NCBI RefSeq assembly: GCF_000974785.1
Contig: NZ_BBWV01000001.1
Coordinates: forward strand, 2,232,001-2,296,000
Length of the DNA stretch: 64,000 bases
Source: Flavihumibacter petaseus NBRC 106054
Lineage (GTDB): Bacteria > Bacteroidota > Bacteroidia > Chitinophagales > Chitinophagaceae
Reading direction: 5' to 3'
The notes beneath the pieces are model-generated. The model was not told where the DNA came from. It ran no database searches and worked only from the letters and a program-made list of their open reading frames with translations. This document shows, in pieces, positions 10,801 to 18,991 of this stretch (the first letter of the stretch is position 1; the number at the start of each line of letters is the position of its first letter). A program made the translations under genes and the position numbers.

Positions 10801-12070
10801 TGCCGAAGATACCAGGATGTCTGCAGCAGCCATGGGCATCAAGGCAACCTGGTCAATTCCCATCATCAGCAGTTCAAGTGAGGTACTCGGTATCCTGAGC
10901 CTGTATTTCAAGCAGGCGCGTGCACCACTTCCTGATGAAAAATGGATTATCACCCGCGCCCTTCATACATTCACCATGATCATGGAAAACAGGCAGGCAG
11001 CAGAAAGGCTCCGGATCAGCAATGAACGGTACCTGCTGGCTACAAGGGCCGCCAATGAAGCGATCTGGGACTGGGATGCGGAACAGCAAGTGTCTTTCTG
11101 GGGCGAGGGATTTAAAACACTTTTCGGTTATCCGTCTGAGTTTTATCCAGGCTCCTCCATGAACTGGGAAAACAAAATACACCCTGACGACCGGGAACGC
11201 GTACTGGCGAATATTACCCAATATACTTCAGGAGGGAAGAAGGGGTTGTTCACGGCTGAATACCGCTTCCTGAAAGCTGATGGCACTTATGCTCAGGTGA
11301 TTGACAAGGGTTATTGCCTGTACGATCAACATGGTAAAGTGATCAGGATGATCGGTTCCTGCGAAGATGTCACCGAACGGAAAACGATGGAGGAGCAACT
11401 GCTTCAGCAGGAAATTCACAAACAGCAACAGATCGCGCAGGCGGTGGTGGACGTTCAGGAATCAGAAAGGGCCGAGATCGGGAAAGAACTGCATGACAAT
11501 GTCAACCAGTTGCTGAGTACTGCCAAATTGTTCCTTGAGGTGGCGGAAAATGATAATTCCATTCAACGTCAGATGATCCGCCGGAGTTCGGATACAATTA
11601 TGAGCGCGATTAACGAAATCCGAAAAATCAGCCGTTCGCTCATGCCGGCGAGTGTCAGTGACCTGGGACTGATCTCTTCCGTAAATGATCTTGTACAGAA
11701 TATCCACCTGACCAAACAGCTGGAAATAAGTTTTAAATACGATCCGAACCTCGACCTCCTGTTACACCCCAAGCAAAAACTGATGCTGTTCCGCATCATA
11801 CAGGAACAGGCGAATAATGTGCTCAAGCACGCAAGGGCTACCCAACTTATTATTGCTATCTTCCCACAGCCCAAAATAATCCGGTTGGAGATAACAGATA
11901 ATGGAATAGGTTTCGATTTAACCACTGCTAAACTAAAAGATGGCGTAGGTTTGTCGAATATTCTCAGCCGGGCGGCCATCTTTAACGGCGAGGTTCAGGT
12001 AAATACCGCCCCGGGAAAAGGCTGCCAGCTGATTATTGATTTGCCCGTGACCCTAACAAAAGCAGAGTAA
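7817..12070 (+). CDS. multi-PAS/GAF histidine kinase
   Basis: A 1417-residue sensor histidine kinase. Approximate domain order: PAS (120-230), PAS (240-360), PAS (365-490, with PAC motif), GAF (500-650), PAS (655-780), PAS (785-900), GAF (905-1065), PAS (1070-1195), HisKA_3 dimerisation domain (1205-1290) and HATPase_c (1300-1412). The phospho-acceptor is His1226 in GKELHDNVNQ, the form seen in NarX/DesK-type kinases. The N box (EQANNVLKHA) and G box (DNGIGF) are intact. No signal peptide or membrane helix is visible, so it should sense cytoplasmic or diffusible signals such as redox state or small ligands; the ligand is unknown. It pairs with the NarL-type regulator that begins one base after its stop. 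Confidence 0.9.
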   Translation: MIATSQSAIKKDQHIPYRFVSDESSLVLQCSDTLIQLSGHDPSSRKTPIDSLVHLDSNASKALRIATRFREPVCFRASVRIREESLLPVYWTVIPEEGQYQWYGFPASEKDRVEGRLKELELIVASFHDIVFELDRHGNCLNFWVRDPSKLYVQPSAFLGKDIRITIRNYFTPLADLLLGGVEDCFNGKQNGQVEYQLPGTMQWFACRFTPVLSPDSEIVGMLIIITDITSQRKLENSLRESEQQYRDLFENANDIIYIVELNSNIISMNRMAEALLEYNEEEMLGRSSHLFFAPEKLGEAIKQGRLKAERHTNTTIYESEFISRSGKRIAVEISSRLIVKEGVPVGIHVTARDITHQKISQQELAKSEARFRFLSEYARDMICLHRPNGDYVYVSPASKSLLGYEPEELVNRSPYEYFHPDDSAISLRDTLQLILLGIESPSTQYRFRHKDGSWVWLESVAKPIMDHGEVMYIQTNSRDISERKRSEQLLVEKDRLSSALAHASRLLLREIPMEQVLDQSFPVMGDAMQVESLFYFSEDGAHAHQFHIWCRNKVLTPQEKSVLCEGAAALLTGQVAEYHISTENNTRRKQWMSSVGYKSLLVAPISTPDGSWGIIGCGHKQEEKRWSMNVRNSLITFASSISSVVEKNRHDVQLRQSEEWFRTLFRNSLDIVFLVDSSGRLTYATPSLEANLGYKEADLLGEFCRTIIHPEEKKSFNNAIRKLAADPVHELVLPLRVLHSNGRWCWMEMKGQSKLNDPNIRGILLSLRDITEYIEIENTLKQYSDKITSMLHSITDGFIALGPDFRITMFNNVAQDMLHQVNGLRVGESAWELFPDATTSDSFYYLNKAVTENRTIRYEQYVESLHRWFDVSAFPYEDGLFIYFKDATDKKHQESLLQIEKEVLEMHAGSEADLADIADHLLRRLEELCRHMLGAICLVKHNGRESVFLAAPSMPPGFKDWINTTPLDPALTTCGRAMIQRQPVEIHDMASSDLAEDTRMSAAAMGIKATWSIPIISSSSEVLGILSLYFKQARAPLPDEKWIITRALHTFTMIMENRQAAERLRISNERYLLATRAANEAIWDWDAEQQVSFWGEGFKTLFGYPSEFYPGSSMNWENKIHPDDRERVLANITQYTSGGKKGLFTAEYRFLKADGTYAQVIDKGYCLYDQHGKVIRMIGSCEDVTERKTMEEQLLQQEIHKQQQIAQAVVDVQESERAEIGKELHDNVNQLLSTAKLFLEVAENDNSIQRQMIRRSSDTIMSAINEIRKISRSLMPASVSDLGLISSVNDLVQNIHLTKQLEISFKYDPNLDLLLHPKQKLMLFRIIQEQANNVLKHARATQLIIAIFPQPKIIRLEITDNGIGFDLTTAKLKDGVGLSNILSRAAIFNGEVQVNTAPGKGCQLIIDLPVTLTKAE

Positions 12071-12071
12071 C

Positions 12072-12713
12072 ATGAGTAAGGTATCCATCATGATTGTTGA
12101 TGATCATAAACTGATCCGGGAAACCTGGAGTTTTATTCTGGGCAGCGATCCGCGCTTTGAGGTGATCGCCGAATGCGGCGATCCGGAAGAAGCTATTGAA
12201 ATGGCCAAAATGCGACAACCTCATATCGTGCTGATGGATATCAATATGTCGCCAATCAGCGGTTTCGATGCAACAGAGCAGATCCGGCGGTTTTCACCTG
12301 AAACCAAGGTTATCGGTGTCTCCATGCATTCGCAACCTGCCTATGCCCGGAAGATGCTTCAGGTAGGGGCACAGGGTTATGTGACCAAGAACAGCAGTAA
12401 AGATGAGATGGTTAAAGCGATCCTGGAAGTGGATAAGGGCAATAAATACATTTGTGACGAGATCCGGCATATCATTTCAGGCCAGCTGAATGACGCGGAG
12501 AATGAAGGACCGGATATCCAGAGCCTCACGGAACGCGAGATCCAGATCATCCATTTTATCAAGGCTGGCAATTCGTCCAAAGAAATCGCCCAGCAATTGG
12601 ATATTTCTCTGAAAACTGTTGAAGTTCACCGGCATAACATTCTCAAAAAACTGAAGCTGAAAAATGCCGCTGCCCTTGTAAATTTTATCAACAGCAACCC
12701 CAGTTTGTACTAA
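12072..12713 (+). CDS. NarL/LuxR-family response regulator
   Basis: A 213-residue DNA-binding response regulator. The receiver domain (~4-120) has acidic-pocket residues in IVDDH and the phospho-acceptor Asp56 in LMDINMSP. The LuxR-type helix-turn-helix (~147-210) contains LTEREIQIIHFI and SSKEIAQQLDISLKTVEVHRHNI. It starts one base after the multi-PAS kinase, so both are translated from one message and very probably form a two-component pair, since HisKA_3 kinases typically partner with NarL-type regulators. Targets are unknown; the MATE gene downstream is a candidate only by position. Confidence 0.93.
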   Translation: MSKVSIMIVDDHKLIRETWSFILGSDPRFEVIAECGDPEEAIEMAKMRQPHIVLMDINMSPISGFDATEQIRRFSPETKVIGVSMHSQPAYARKMLQVGAQGYVTKNSSKDEMVKAILEVDKGNKYICDEIRHIISGQLNDAENEGPDIQSLTEREIQIIHFIKAGNSSKEIAQQLDISLKTVEVHRHNILKKLKLKNAAALVNFINSNPSLY

Positions 12714-12766
12714 ATATTATCTATTTTCGCCATCTCAACTGTCGGAATATGATTTTCTAATTCTGG

Positions 12767-12791
12767 CGGTAGGCTCAGGCCTCCGTTTTTT
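12767..12791 (+). terminator. terminator-like hairpin 1 before MATE gene
   Basis: CGG-t-AGGC (12767-12774) pairs with GCCTCCG (12779-12785), a 7-bp stem with one bulged T and a TCAG loop, followed directly by TTTTTT. It fits a rho-independent terminator for the kinase/regulator operon or the first hairpin of a leader for the MATE gene. Confidence 0.6.
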
Positions 12792-12809
12792 CGTCCTCCC
12801 CGGACCTTG

Positions 12810-12838
12810 CCGGTATCCTCATGGGTAACGGGTTTTTT
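12810..12838 (+). terminator. terminator-like hairpin 2 before MATE gene
   Basis: CCGGTATCC (12810-12818) pairs with GGGTAACGG (12823-12831) across a TCAT loop, with one G-A mismatch and one G-T wobble, then a T6 run. It lies only 24 bases after hairpin 1 and 25 bases before the MATE ATG. Confidence 0.6.
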
Positions 12839-12863
12839 ATTTTTCACCTTTTTTCTTTTTCAA

Positions 12864-14291
12864 ATGACTGTTAAGGAATCATCTGCCGTAACTGTTGGCA
12901 GTATCTATAATTTAATCAGATCGTCGCTGCGCGGTGAGGCGCAGGACTATACCCAGGGGAGTATTCGCCGTGCGGTATTCATGCTCGCAATTCCCATGAT
13001 TCTCGAAATGGGAATGGAGAGCGTATTTGCTGTGGTTGACCTCTATTTTGTAGGCCGTTTGCCCGACAGCAGCCATAATATCCAGACTGTCGGCCTTACC
13101 GAATCGGTATTGTCATTGATCTATTCCCTGGCGATAGGCATCAGTATGGCGGCTACAGCAATGGTTGCAAGGCGGGTGGGTGAAAAGGATGCGAAAGCAG
13201 CTGCCCATGCGGCGATGCAGGCACTTTGGCTGTCTGCCGCAATAACCGTGGTGATCAGTATCATCGGTTTGTGGCTGGCGCCGGATATTCTCCGGTGGAT
13301 GGGAGCAGACCCGGAGACTGTCCGTCGCGGTACCCCGTATACCCGTCTCATGATGGGCGGTAGCCTGGTGATCATGCTGCTTTTCCTGATCAATGGAATC
13401 TTCCGGGGGGCCGGTGATGCATCCATGGCGATGAAGAGCCTTTGGATCGCCAATATATGCAACATCATCTTCTGCCCGCTGTTCATCCTGGGTTGGGGGC
13501 CGTTCCCGGCGCTTGGCCTTTTCGGTGCGGCAGTAGCGACAACGCTTGGGCGTGGGATCGGGGTGGCATACCAACTGTATCACTTGCTGGGCGGCCGTTC
13601 ACAGATCAAACTAGACCTGCGGCATGACTGGAAGCCTGATTTTAAAGTGATCCGTTCACTGGTCAATATTGCCGCTCCGGGTACTTTGCAATTCATAATC
13701 GGTTCCTGCAGCTGGATCTTCCTGGCCAGGCTGGTTGCGGAAACCGGGCATGCGGAAGCATCTGCAGGTTATCAGACCGCCATACGGATCCTGATTTTTT
13801 TTCTGCTTCCTGCCTGGGGCATGTCCAATGCTGCCGCTACGCTGGTAGGGCAGAACCTGGGCGCAAAACAGCCTGACCGGGCTGCCCGTTCTGTAATGGT
13901 CACGGCACGGTACAACACGATCTTTATGGCGGTTGTCATGCTGTTTTTTCTGGTTGCGGCAGACTGGGTAGTCGGTTTTTTCGCGCGTGACCCGGCTATC
14001 AGGAGTATTGGTGTTCAGGCTTTGCGGGTTATCAGCGCCGGCTATATTTTCTATGGCATTGGCATGGTGATGGCAAATGCATTCAATGGCGCAGGTGACA
14101 CAAAAACGCCAACCTGGATTAACCTTTTCGGATTCTGGCTGTTCCAGATCCCTTTGGCTTATTTGCTGGCGAAATACCTGAACTGGGGTCCGCTAGGCGT
14201 ATTTGTGGCAATTCCGGTAGCCGAAACGGCGATTTCCCTGGCCGCCTGGTATCTTTTCCGGAAGGGCAAATGGAAAACGGTTAGCATTTAA
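12864..14291 (+). CDS. MATE family efflux transporter
   Basis: A multidrug and toxic compound extrusion transporter of about 475 residues, the usual MATE size, with some twelve hydrophobic segments. It exports cationic or amphipathic compounds in exchange for Na+ or H+. Typical sequences include the first-helix region AVFMLAIPMILEMGMESVF and the internal repeat around INGIFRGAGDAS and NAFNGAGDTKTPT. ATG at 12864 was chosen because the longer frame starting at a TTG at 12807 would read through terminator-like hairpin 2. The gene follows the two-component operon in the same direction, separated by two hairpins with T runs, which may attenuate read-through. Substrate cannot be inferred. Confidence 0.9.
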   Translation: MTVKESSAVTVGSIYNLIRSSLRGEAQDYTQGSIRRAVFMLAIPMILEMGMESVFAVVDLYFVGRLPDSSHNIQTVGLTESVLSLIYSLAIGISMAATAMVARRVGEKDAKAAAHAAMQALWLSAAITVVISIIGLWLAPDILRWMGADPETVRRGTPYTRLMMGGSLVIMLLFLINGIFRGAGDASMAMKSLWIANICNIIFCPLFILGWGPFPALGLFGAAVATTLGRGIGVAYQLYHLLGGRSQIKLDLRHDWKPDFKVIRSLVNIAAPGTLQFIIGSCSWIFLARLVAETGHAEASAGYQTAIRILIFFLLPAWGMSNAAATLVGQNLGAKQPDRAARSVMVTARYNTIFMAVVMLFFLVAADWVVGFFARDPAIRSIGVQALRVISAGYIFYGIGMVMANAFNGAGDTKTPTWINLFGFWLFQIPLAYLLAKYLNWGPLGVFVAIPVAETAISLAAWYLFRKGKWKTVSI

Positions 14292-14349
14292 GCCGTAGAT
14301 ATACTAAATTCAGGAAGTAAACGTTACATCCTGGAAAGGTAGATGGCCT

Positions 14350-15060
14350 ATGAAGACGCTGACAACTGTTTTGAAATCCCTGCTGGTAATCCTGGCTTTT
14401 AACCTGCCTGTTTACACCAAAGGCAATCCCGTTATCTGGAACCGGCAACTCGCGCTGGAAGGTGATTCGATATACCGCAGCCTGGATCTTTCCGGCGAAG
14501 GGTTGTCGAAAAAAGCCTTTCAACTGGCGTGGAAAGGCTATTGTGTACTACGTAAAAAGGGCATGCTGGAACGGACAGATATCCTCACGATCTGCGATTT
14601 CAGCCAATCTTCCCGCAATAAACGGCTATATATAATTGACCTGATGAATGGTGAACTGCTGATGCGCACCTATGTGGCGCATGGCCGGAACTCTGGCGGT
14701 GAATTTGCCCGCCGGTTTTCCAACCGGGCTGAATCCCATCAGAGCAGTCTCGGATTTTATGTTACCCGACAGACCTATGTAGGGGAACATGGACTTTCCC
14801 TGCGGATTAATGGCCTTGAAAAAGGATTCAATGATCGGGCATTGCGCCGCAATATTGTAGTTCATGGTTCGGGGTATACTGGTCCGGATTTCCTGGAAAA
14901 CAATAAATTCTGCGGTCGGAGTTATGGCTGCCCGGCTGTACCGGAGCTGGAGTCGCAGGCCGTTATTGACATGATCAAAGACGGTACCTGCCTGTTTATT
15001 TATCACCCGACTTCGAAATACCTTACCTCGTCCCGGATTCTCAACACCAAAAAGGTTTGA
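14350..15060 (+). CDS. L,D-transpeptidase catalytic domain protein
   Basis: A 236-residue exported protein of the YkuD_2 (murein L,D-transpeptidase catalytic domain) family. A signal peptide covers about residues 1-25. The catalytic pattern is His172 in VVHGSGYTG followed by Cys194 in GRSYGCPAVP, the 22-residue spacing being compatible with the His...Cys arrangement of the fold. Family knowledge suggests peptidoglycan cross-linking or anchoring through a Cys acyl-enzyme, although activity of YkuD_2 members is less well established than for classical YkuD proteins. It stands alone on the + strand between the MATE gene and the convergent membrane-protein/rpoN pair. Confidence 0.82.
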   Translation: MKTLTTVLKSLLVILAFNLPVYTKGNPVIWNRQLALEGDSIYRSLDLSGEGLSKKAFQLAWKGYCVLRKKGMLERTDILTICDFSQSSRNKRLYIIDLMNGELLMRTYVAHGRNSGGEFARRFSNRAESHQSSLGFYVTRQTYVGEHGLSLRINGLEKGFNDRALRRNIVVHGSGYTGPDFLENNKFCGRSYGCPAVPELESQAVIDMIKDGTCLFIYHPTSKYLTSSRILNTKKV

Positions 15061-15072
15061 GTATTTACGTGG

Positions 15073-15717
15073 CTAAACTGCTGCGACATAACCGATCAGC
15101 ATGGATAGGATTCCCGTGCTGAAACCGATCAGCAATTCTTTCACAGTATGTGCCTGTACCATCAGCCTTGCAGTGCCGGTGAGCCCAGCGATGAGGAGCG
15201 CTAAAGCAAGGGGCATTCCCATCGGAATCAGACTTTGCCAGGCCATGATGGTAAAGAAGGTAACAAGGATGCCCATGGCAATGCCATGAAGGCTCAGTTT
15301 CATGAAGTTGTTCAGGGTCAAGGCAATAATACTGGAAACGAATACTGCACATAGCATCTGGGTCAGTTCAGGCGGATTATCACCCTGCTTCCGGATAACA
15401 TAAAAGACCCAGAAATAGAAAACCATGGAAGCCACGATCGGTATTATCCTGTCTCGCATGGTTGGTAGCCGGATACTGCTGATAAAACCGAGCTGTTTCA
15501 GCAGCATAACAGTAAATGCCGGAAAAAAACAGGTGCTGATCACCACCTGCAGCAACTTCAATATTTTGAAACCTGCCGAGGCACCGACAAATGCAAAAGG
15601 ATGCACATACAACAGGAATGCTGTAATGTAACCGGGAATAAAAAGGGGATGAAAAATAATGGAGATGAATTCTCCCAGAATCTTATCGAATGGCCTGATG
15701 GCGGTGTCGGTCATCAT
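15073..15717 (-). CDS. PAP2-like integral membrane protein
   Basis: A 214-residue protein with about six hydrophobic segments. The C-terminal part (AHTVKELLIGFSTGILSMLIGY) resembles the last helix region of PAP2-type membrane phosphatases, where a conserved His precedes a Gly-rich membrane helix, but the KX6RP and SGH motifs are not recognisable, so catalytic activity is doubtful. It overlaps the rpoN stop by four bases and is probably translationally coupled to rpoN. Function unknown; a Bacteroidetes membrane protein of the PAP2-like superfamily is the best description. Confidence 0.6.
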   Translation of the reverse strand: MMTDTAIRPFDKILGEFISIIFHPLFIPGYITAFLLYVHPFAFVGASAGFKILKLLQVVISTCFFPAFTVMLLKQLGFISSIRLPTMRDRIIPIVASMVFYFWVFYVIRKQGDNPPELTQMLCAVFVSSIIALTLNNFMKLSLHGIAMGILVTFFTIMAWQSLIPMGMPLALALLIAGLTGTARLMVQAHTVKELLIGFSTGILSMLIGYVAAV

Positions 15718-17198
15718 AATTCCTTTCTCAAGCGGGCAACGGGAATATTTAATTGTTCCCTGTATTTCGCAACGGTCCTTCTTGCAATGTTATAACCTTT
15801 TTCCTGTAATAGCTCTGTAAGTCTTTCATCGCTGAGCGGTTTCCGTTTGTTTTCACCGCCTACCATATCACTGAGGATCTTTTTTACCTCCCGGGTCGAC
15901 ACCTCTTCGCCACTTTCCGTGCTCAGGCTTTCACTGAAAAAGAATTTCAGCCGGTACGTGCCAAACTCGGTCTGCACGAATTTGCTGTTCGCAACACGGC
16001 TTACGGTCGAGATGTCCAGACCGGTGCGTTCAGCAATGTCCTTCAGGATCATGGGCCGCATGGTCGTCTCGTCACCGGTGAGGAAAAATTCCTGCTGGTA
16101 GTCGAGTATGGTTTGCATGGTCATCATCAGGGTTTGCTGCCGCTGCTTTATAGCATCAATGAACCATTTGGCTGCATCAATTTTCTGTTTGATAAAGAGG
16201 ACAGCTTCTTTCTGGCGCTTGTCTTTTTTGCTGCTTTTATCATACTCCTTCAGCATGTCACGATACCCTTCGCTGATGCGGAGATCCGGGGCGTTTTTAC
16301 TGTTGAGTGTCAGTTCCAGCTTACCGGCATTATTGAAGATGAAGAAGTCAGGGATCACATAGCTTTCGGCTTTGTTCACTTCGCCAACATTGCCACCGGG
16401 TTTGGGATTCAGCTTAATGATCTGCTGAATGATGTCGCGCAGTTCCTCGTCATTGATGTTCAGTCCGCGCTGGATCTTGTCGTAATGCTTTTTAGTGAAC
16501 TCGTCGAAATAGCGGGTAAGAATTTCAATGGCCTGTTGCACTGTGTGGCCTTCATTGCGTCTTCTGTCAAGCTGCAGCAGGAGGCACTCCTGGAGGTCAC
16601 GTGCAGCAACGCCCGGAGGATCAAAATGCTGGATCAGCTGGATCAGTTCTTCAATTTCCCCTTCGCTGGCTTCGATATTCTGGCGGAAAGCGAGATCGTC
16701 CTGGATGGATGCTGTCTCCCTGCGGAGATAGCCATCATCATCAATGCTGCCAACGATCTGTTCGGCAATCTTTCTTTTGCGTTCATCCAGGGTGAGCATA
16801 CCAAGCTGGTCGGCCAGCATGTCGTGCAGGGTGGATTCTACTTTAAAGGGCATTACCTGTTTGTCGTCCAGCTCGGGATAATTATCATCACGCATACGAT
16901 AATCGGCAATTTCATCATCTCCATCATGCACATATTCGCTGATGTCTATTTTATCGTAATCTTCTTCAGAACCTTCCGCTTCATAGTCCTCTTCTCCTGA
17001 TTCAAATTCATCCCGTGGTTCATCGAAGCCATCGTCACTGTCTTCGTCGCTTTGCTCCAATGCCGGATTTTCTTCGAGCTCCTCCTTTATCCTTTCCTCC
17101 AGGTTAGCAGTTGGTACCTGCAGCAGCTTCATGAGTTGAATCTGCTGGGGTGACAGCTTCTGCAGTAACTTCTGTTGTAAACTTTGACTTAATGCCAT
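15714..17198 (-). CDS. rpoN: RNA polymerase sigma-54 factor
   Basis: Sigma-54, 494 residues, which directs RNA polymerase to -24/-12 promoters that need an AAA+ activator. Region I is Gln/Leu-rich (about 1-45, LQQKLLQKLSPQQIQLMKLLQ). An acidic region II with many Asp/Glu follows (~48-110), then the core-binding domain (~120-310). The C-terminal helix-turn-helix and RpoN box close the protein; the box is read as ARRTVAKYREQ near residue 475. The acidic linker is long, as in other Bacteroidetes. The next gene, a PAP2-like membrane protein, overlaps the stop by four bases. No sigma-54 activator is encoded in this window. Confidence 0.95.
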   Translation of the reverse strand: MALSQSLQQKLLQKLSPQQIQLMKLLQVPTANLEERIKEELEENPALEQSDEDSDDGFDEPRDEFESGEEDYEAEGSEEDYDKIDISEYVHDGDDEIADYRMRDDNYPELDDKQVMPFKVESTLHDMLADQLGMLTLDERKRKIAEQIVGSIDDDGYLRRETASIQDDLAFRQNIEASEGEIEELIQLIQHFDPPGVAARDLQECLLLQLDRRRNEGHTVQQAIEILTRYFDEFTKKHYDKIQRGLNINDEELRDIIQQIIKLNPKPGGNVGEVNKAESYVIPDFFIFNNAGKLELTLNSKNAPDLRISEGYRDMLKEYDKSSKKDKRQKEAVLFIKQKIDAAKWFIDAIKQRQQTLMMTMQTILDYQQEFFLTGDETTMRPMILKDIAERTGLDISTVSRVANSKFVQTEFGTYRLKFFFSESLSTESGEEVSTREVKKILSDMVGGENKRKPLSDERLTELLQEKGYNIARRTVAKYREQLNIPVARLRKEL

Positions 17199-17282
17199 TT
17201 GTTAGGGTTTATGGCAGTCCCGCCAGCAGTGCGGGTCGCCCAATCCACAAAAATCAGGCCGTAATTTACTAAATCAGGGCTA

Positions 17283-17624
17283 ATGGGGGCTAAAGGATTT
17301 CTTAAAATAATGGTAACGCTAGGGGGAGTATTGTTGTTTTCCAGCGTAAATGCCCAATGGATAAGAGATTCCGTGGGTAAAAAAAAATTCCTGCTACAGC
17401 AGGAAAAAGTGCCTGTTTGTGGAAAATCCCTTAGCTTTTCAACCCTTCAAGATAAGTTTAGTGTAGTGCGGCTTGTTCCGGAAAGGCTGGTTGCAACCAA
17501 TCAGTCGATGGTTTACTGGGGCTTTTTCTGCAGGTCGGAGTGGGCCCTGGAAAAAAGAACAGGGATCCCGCTGCGTTTCAGGCTGGGATCCCTGGATTAT
17601 GTCAACCGGCTGGAAGGTAAATGA
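17283..17624 (+). CDS. small exported hypothetical protein
   Basis: A 113-residue protein that I do not recognise. Residues ~5-24 ([17 protein letters not shown]) look like a signal peptide with cleavage after AQ, a common Bacteroidetes site. The remainder is basic and has two cysteines (about residues 49 and 86) that could form a disulfide. It is convergent with the ahpD-like gene, with three bases between stops. No neighbour suggests a function. Confidence 0.5.
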   Translation: MGAKGFLKIMVTLGGVLLFSSVNAQWIRDSVGKKKFLLQQEKVPVCGKSLSFSTLQDKFSVVRLVPERLVATNQSMVYWGFFCRSEWALEKRTGIPLRFRLGSLDYVNRLEGK

Positions 17625-17627
17625 GTT

Positions 17628-18224
17628 CTACACCAACACCGACAAACTTCTTAATACAGCTGCGAGCCTTACGGCGTCATGAATGCGCTGTTTGTCTGTT
17701 CCATGCTGTACCAGATTCTTCTCATGGCTGGTCACACACATTTCGCAGCCATTCACGGCACTGACGGCAATGCTTACCAGCTCGAAGAATTCTTTTCCGA
17801 TAACAGGATTTACCATAATACTCATCCGGATACCGGCCTGCGCATTGTTGTAGAAATCTTCATGCATGAAATGCCGGAACCGGTAATACACGTTGTTGGC
17901 TGCCATCAGGCTGGCGCAGCTGATCACCTCTGCGATTTCCTTATCGGTTGCTCCTGCGCCTTCGGCCAACCGGCTGAATGCGTCCTGCAGCAGGCTGTTT
18001 TTTTCATTCACCATAATGGCGACAGCCAGCAGATAAGCTTCTTTTGACGATAACGTTGCTGCGGTCAGCGAGTTATTGATATTGATCTTCAGATCACGCA
18101 GGTATTTTGCGTCAACTGCCGCCAGGGCACTCAGGTTGCTGGTCACTGCTTCCGCGGGCAAGCCGAGGTCGCGGAACAGGGCAACTGCATTATCTGTTGA
18201 CGTTGGAGTTGTTCCGAATTGCAT
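17628..18224 (-). CDS. ahpD: AhpD-family alkylhydroperoxidase
   Basis: A carboxymuconolactone decarboxylase/AhpD-family protein, 198 residues. The catalytic set is present: Cys160 and Cys163 in NGCEMCVTSHE, His167 four residues on, and Glu148 before the motif. In mycobacteria AhpD passes electrons from dihydrolipoamide to AhpC, and this protein lies 19 bases downstream of a mycobacterial-type ahpC, so the same partnership is likely. The two are probably one operon transcribed leftwards. It is cytoplasmic, with all-helical character as expected. Confidence 0.9.
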   Translation of the reverse strand: MQFGTTPTSTDNAVALFRDLGLPAEAVTSNLSALAAVDAKYLRDLKININNSLTAATLSSKEAYLLAVAIMVNEKNSLLQDAFSRLAEGAGATDKEIAEVISCASLMAANNVYYRFRHFMHEDFYNNAQAGIRMSIMVNPVIGKEFFELVSIAVSAVNGCEMCVTSHEKNLVQHGTDKQRIHDAVRLAAVLRSLSVLV

Positions 18225-18243
18225 AAAATTATTTTTTTGTGGA

Positions 18244-18804
18244 TCAGGCGGTCAGCGTGGCTTCGCCTTTCTGCCAGTTACAGGGGCACAGTTCGTCGGT
18301 CTGCAGGGCATCCAGCACGCGCAGTACTTCTTTTACATTGCGGCCAACATTGAGGTCGTAAAGGCTAACCCAACGGATGATACCCTGGGGATCTACGATG
18401 AACGTTGCACGGTAAGCGATCTTTTCGCTTTCCTCAAGGATGCCAAGTTCCTCTGCAAGCGTCTTGGAGGTGTCCGCCAGCATAGGAAATTGCAGTCCGC
18501 GGAGATCATCGTGATTATTTCTCCAGGCCAGGTGAACGAACTCGCTGTCAGTAGAGGCACCAACCAAAACTGTATCGCGATCTACAAAGTCATTATAGTG
18601 TTTGTTGAATTCGGCAATTTCCGTGGGACAAACAAACGTGAAATCTTTCGGCCACCAGAACATCACCAGCCACTTACCTGCATTTTTGATCTCATCATAG
18701 CTCAGGTCATAAAACTCTTTGCCTTTCTCGATAGACACTACAGACTTCTTGTTGAACGCCGGAAATTCAGCTCCCAGCGACAGTACTACATTTTTCATAT
18801 TCAT
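18244..18804 (-). CDS. ahpC: peroxiredoxin AhpC
   Basis: A 2-Cys peroxiredoxin of 186 residues that reduces hydrogen peroxide, organic hydroperoxides and possibly peroxynitrite. The peroxidatic Cys59 is in FTFVCPTE. The C-terminus has Cys173 and Cys175 in DELCPCNWQKG, the three-cysteine arrangement typical of the actinobacterial AhpC that is recharged by AhpD rather than AhpF. Consistent with that, ahpD follows in the same direction and no ahpF is seen nearby. The start Met-Asn-Met leaves 18798 as an alternative start. Confidence 0.95.
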   Translation of the reverse strand: MNMKNVVLSLGAEFPAFNKKSVVSIEKGKEFYDLSYDEIKNAGKWLVMFWWPKDFTFVCPTEIAEFNKHYNDFVDRDTVLVGASTDSEFVHLAWRNNHDDLRGLQFPMLADTSKTLAEELGILEESEKIAYRATFIVDPQGIIRWVSLYDLNVGRNVKEVLRVLDALQTDELCPCNWQKGEATLTA

Positions 18805-18991
18805 ATCCTTTTTTGATTGCTTGCGGCCGCAAATTTCCAGCGTTTCTTTCTTCGGTCAAAAAAGAATACACCAACAAAGTTGATCTGCTTTGAATATGTT
18901 CGTGATGTGCAGCGTGTATCCATTGCCTGGAGCGCATCGCAGGGGCGGATAAAAAATATCTATGAAGTATAGAGAAAGCTGATGTTATGTT

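Noticed and set aside
16113-17000. 295-residue open frame on the + strand inside rpoN
   Set aside because: Antisense to rpoN, no known domain or signal, and composition (Phe/Ile/Val-rich) mirrors the Lys/Glu/Asp codons of rpoN.
18076-18816. 246-residue + strand frame across ahpD and ahpC
   Set aside because: It spans two well-supported genes on the other strand and has no recognisable features.
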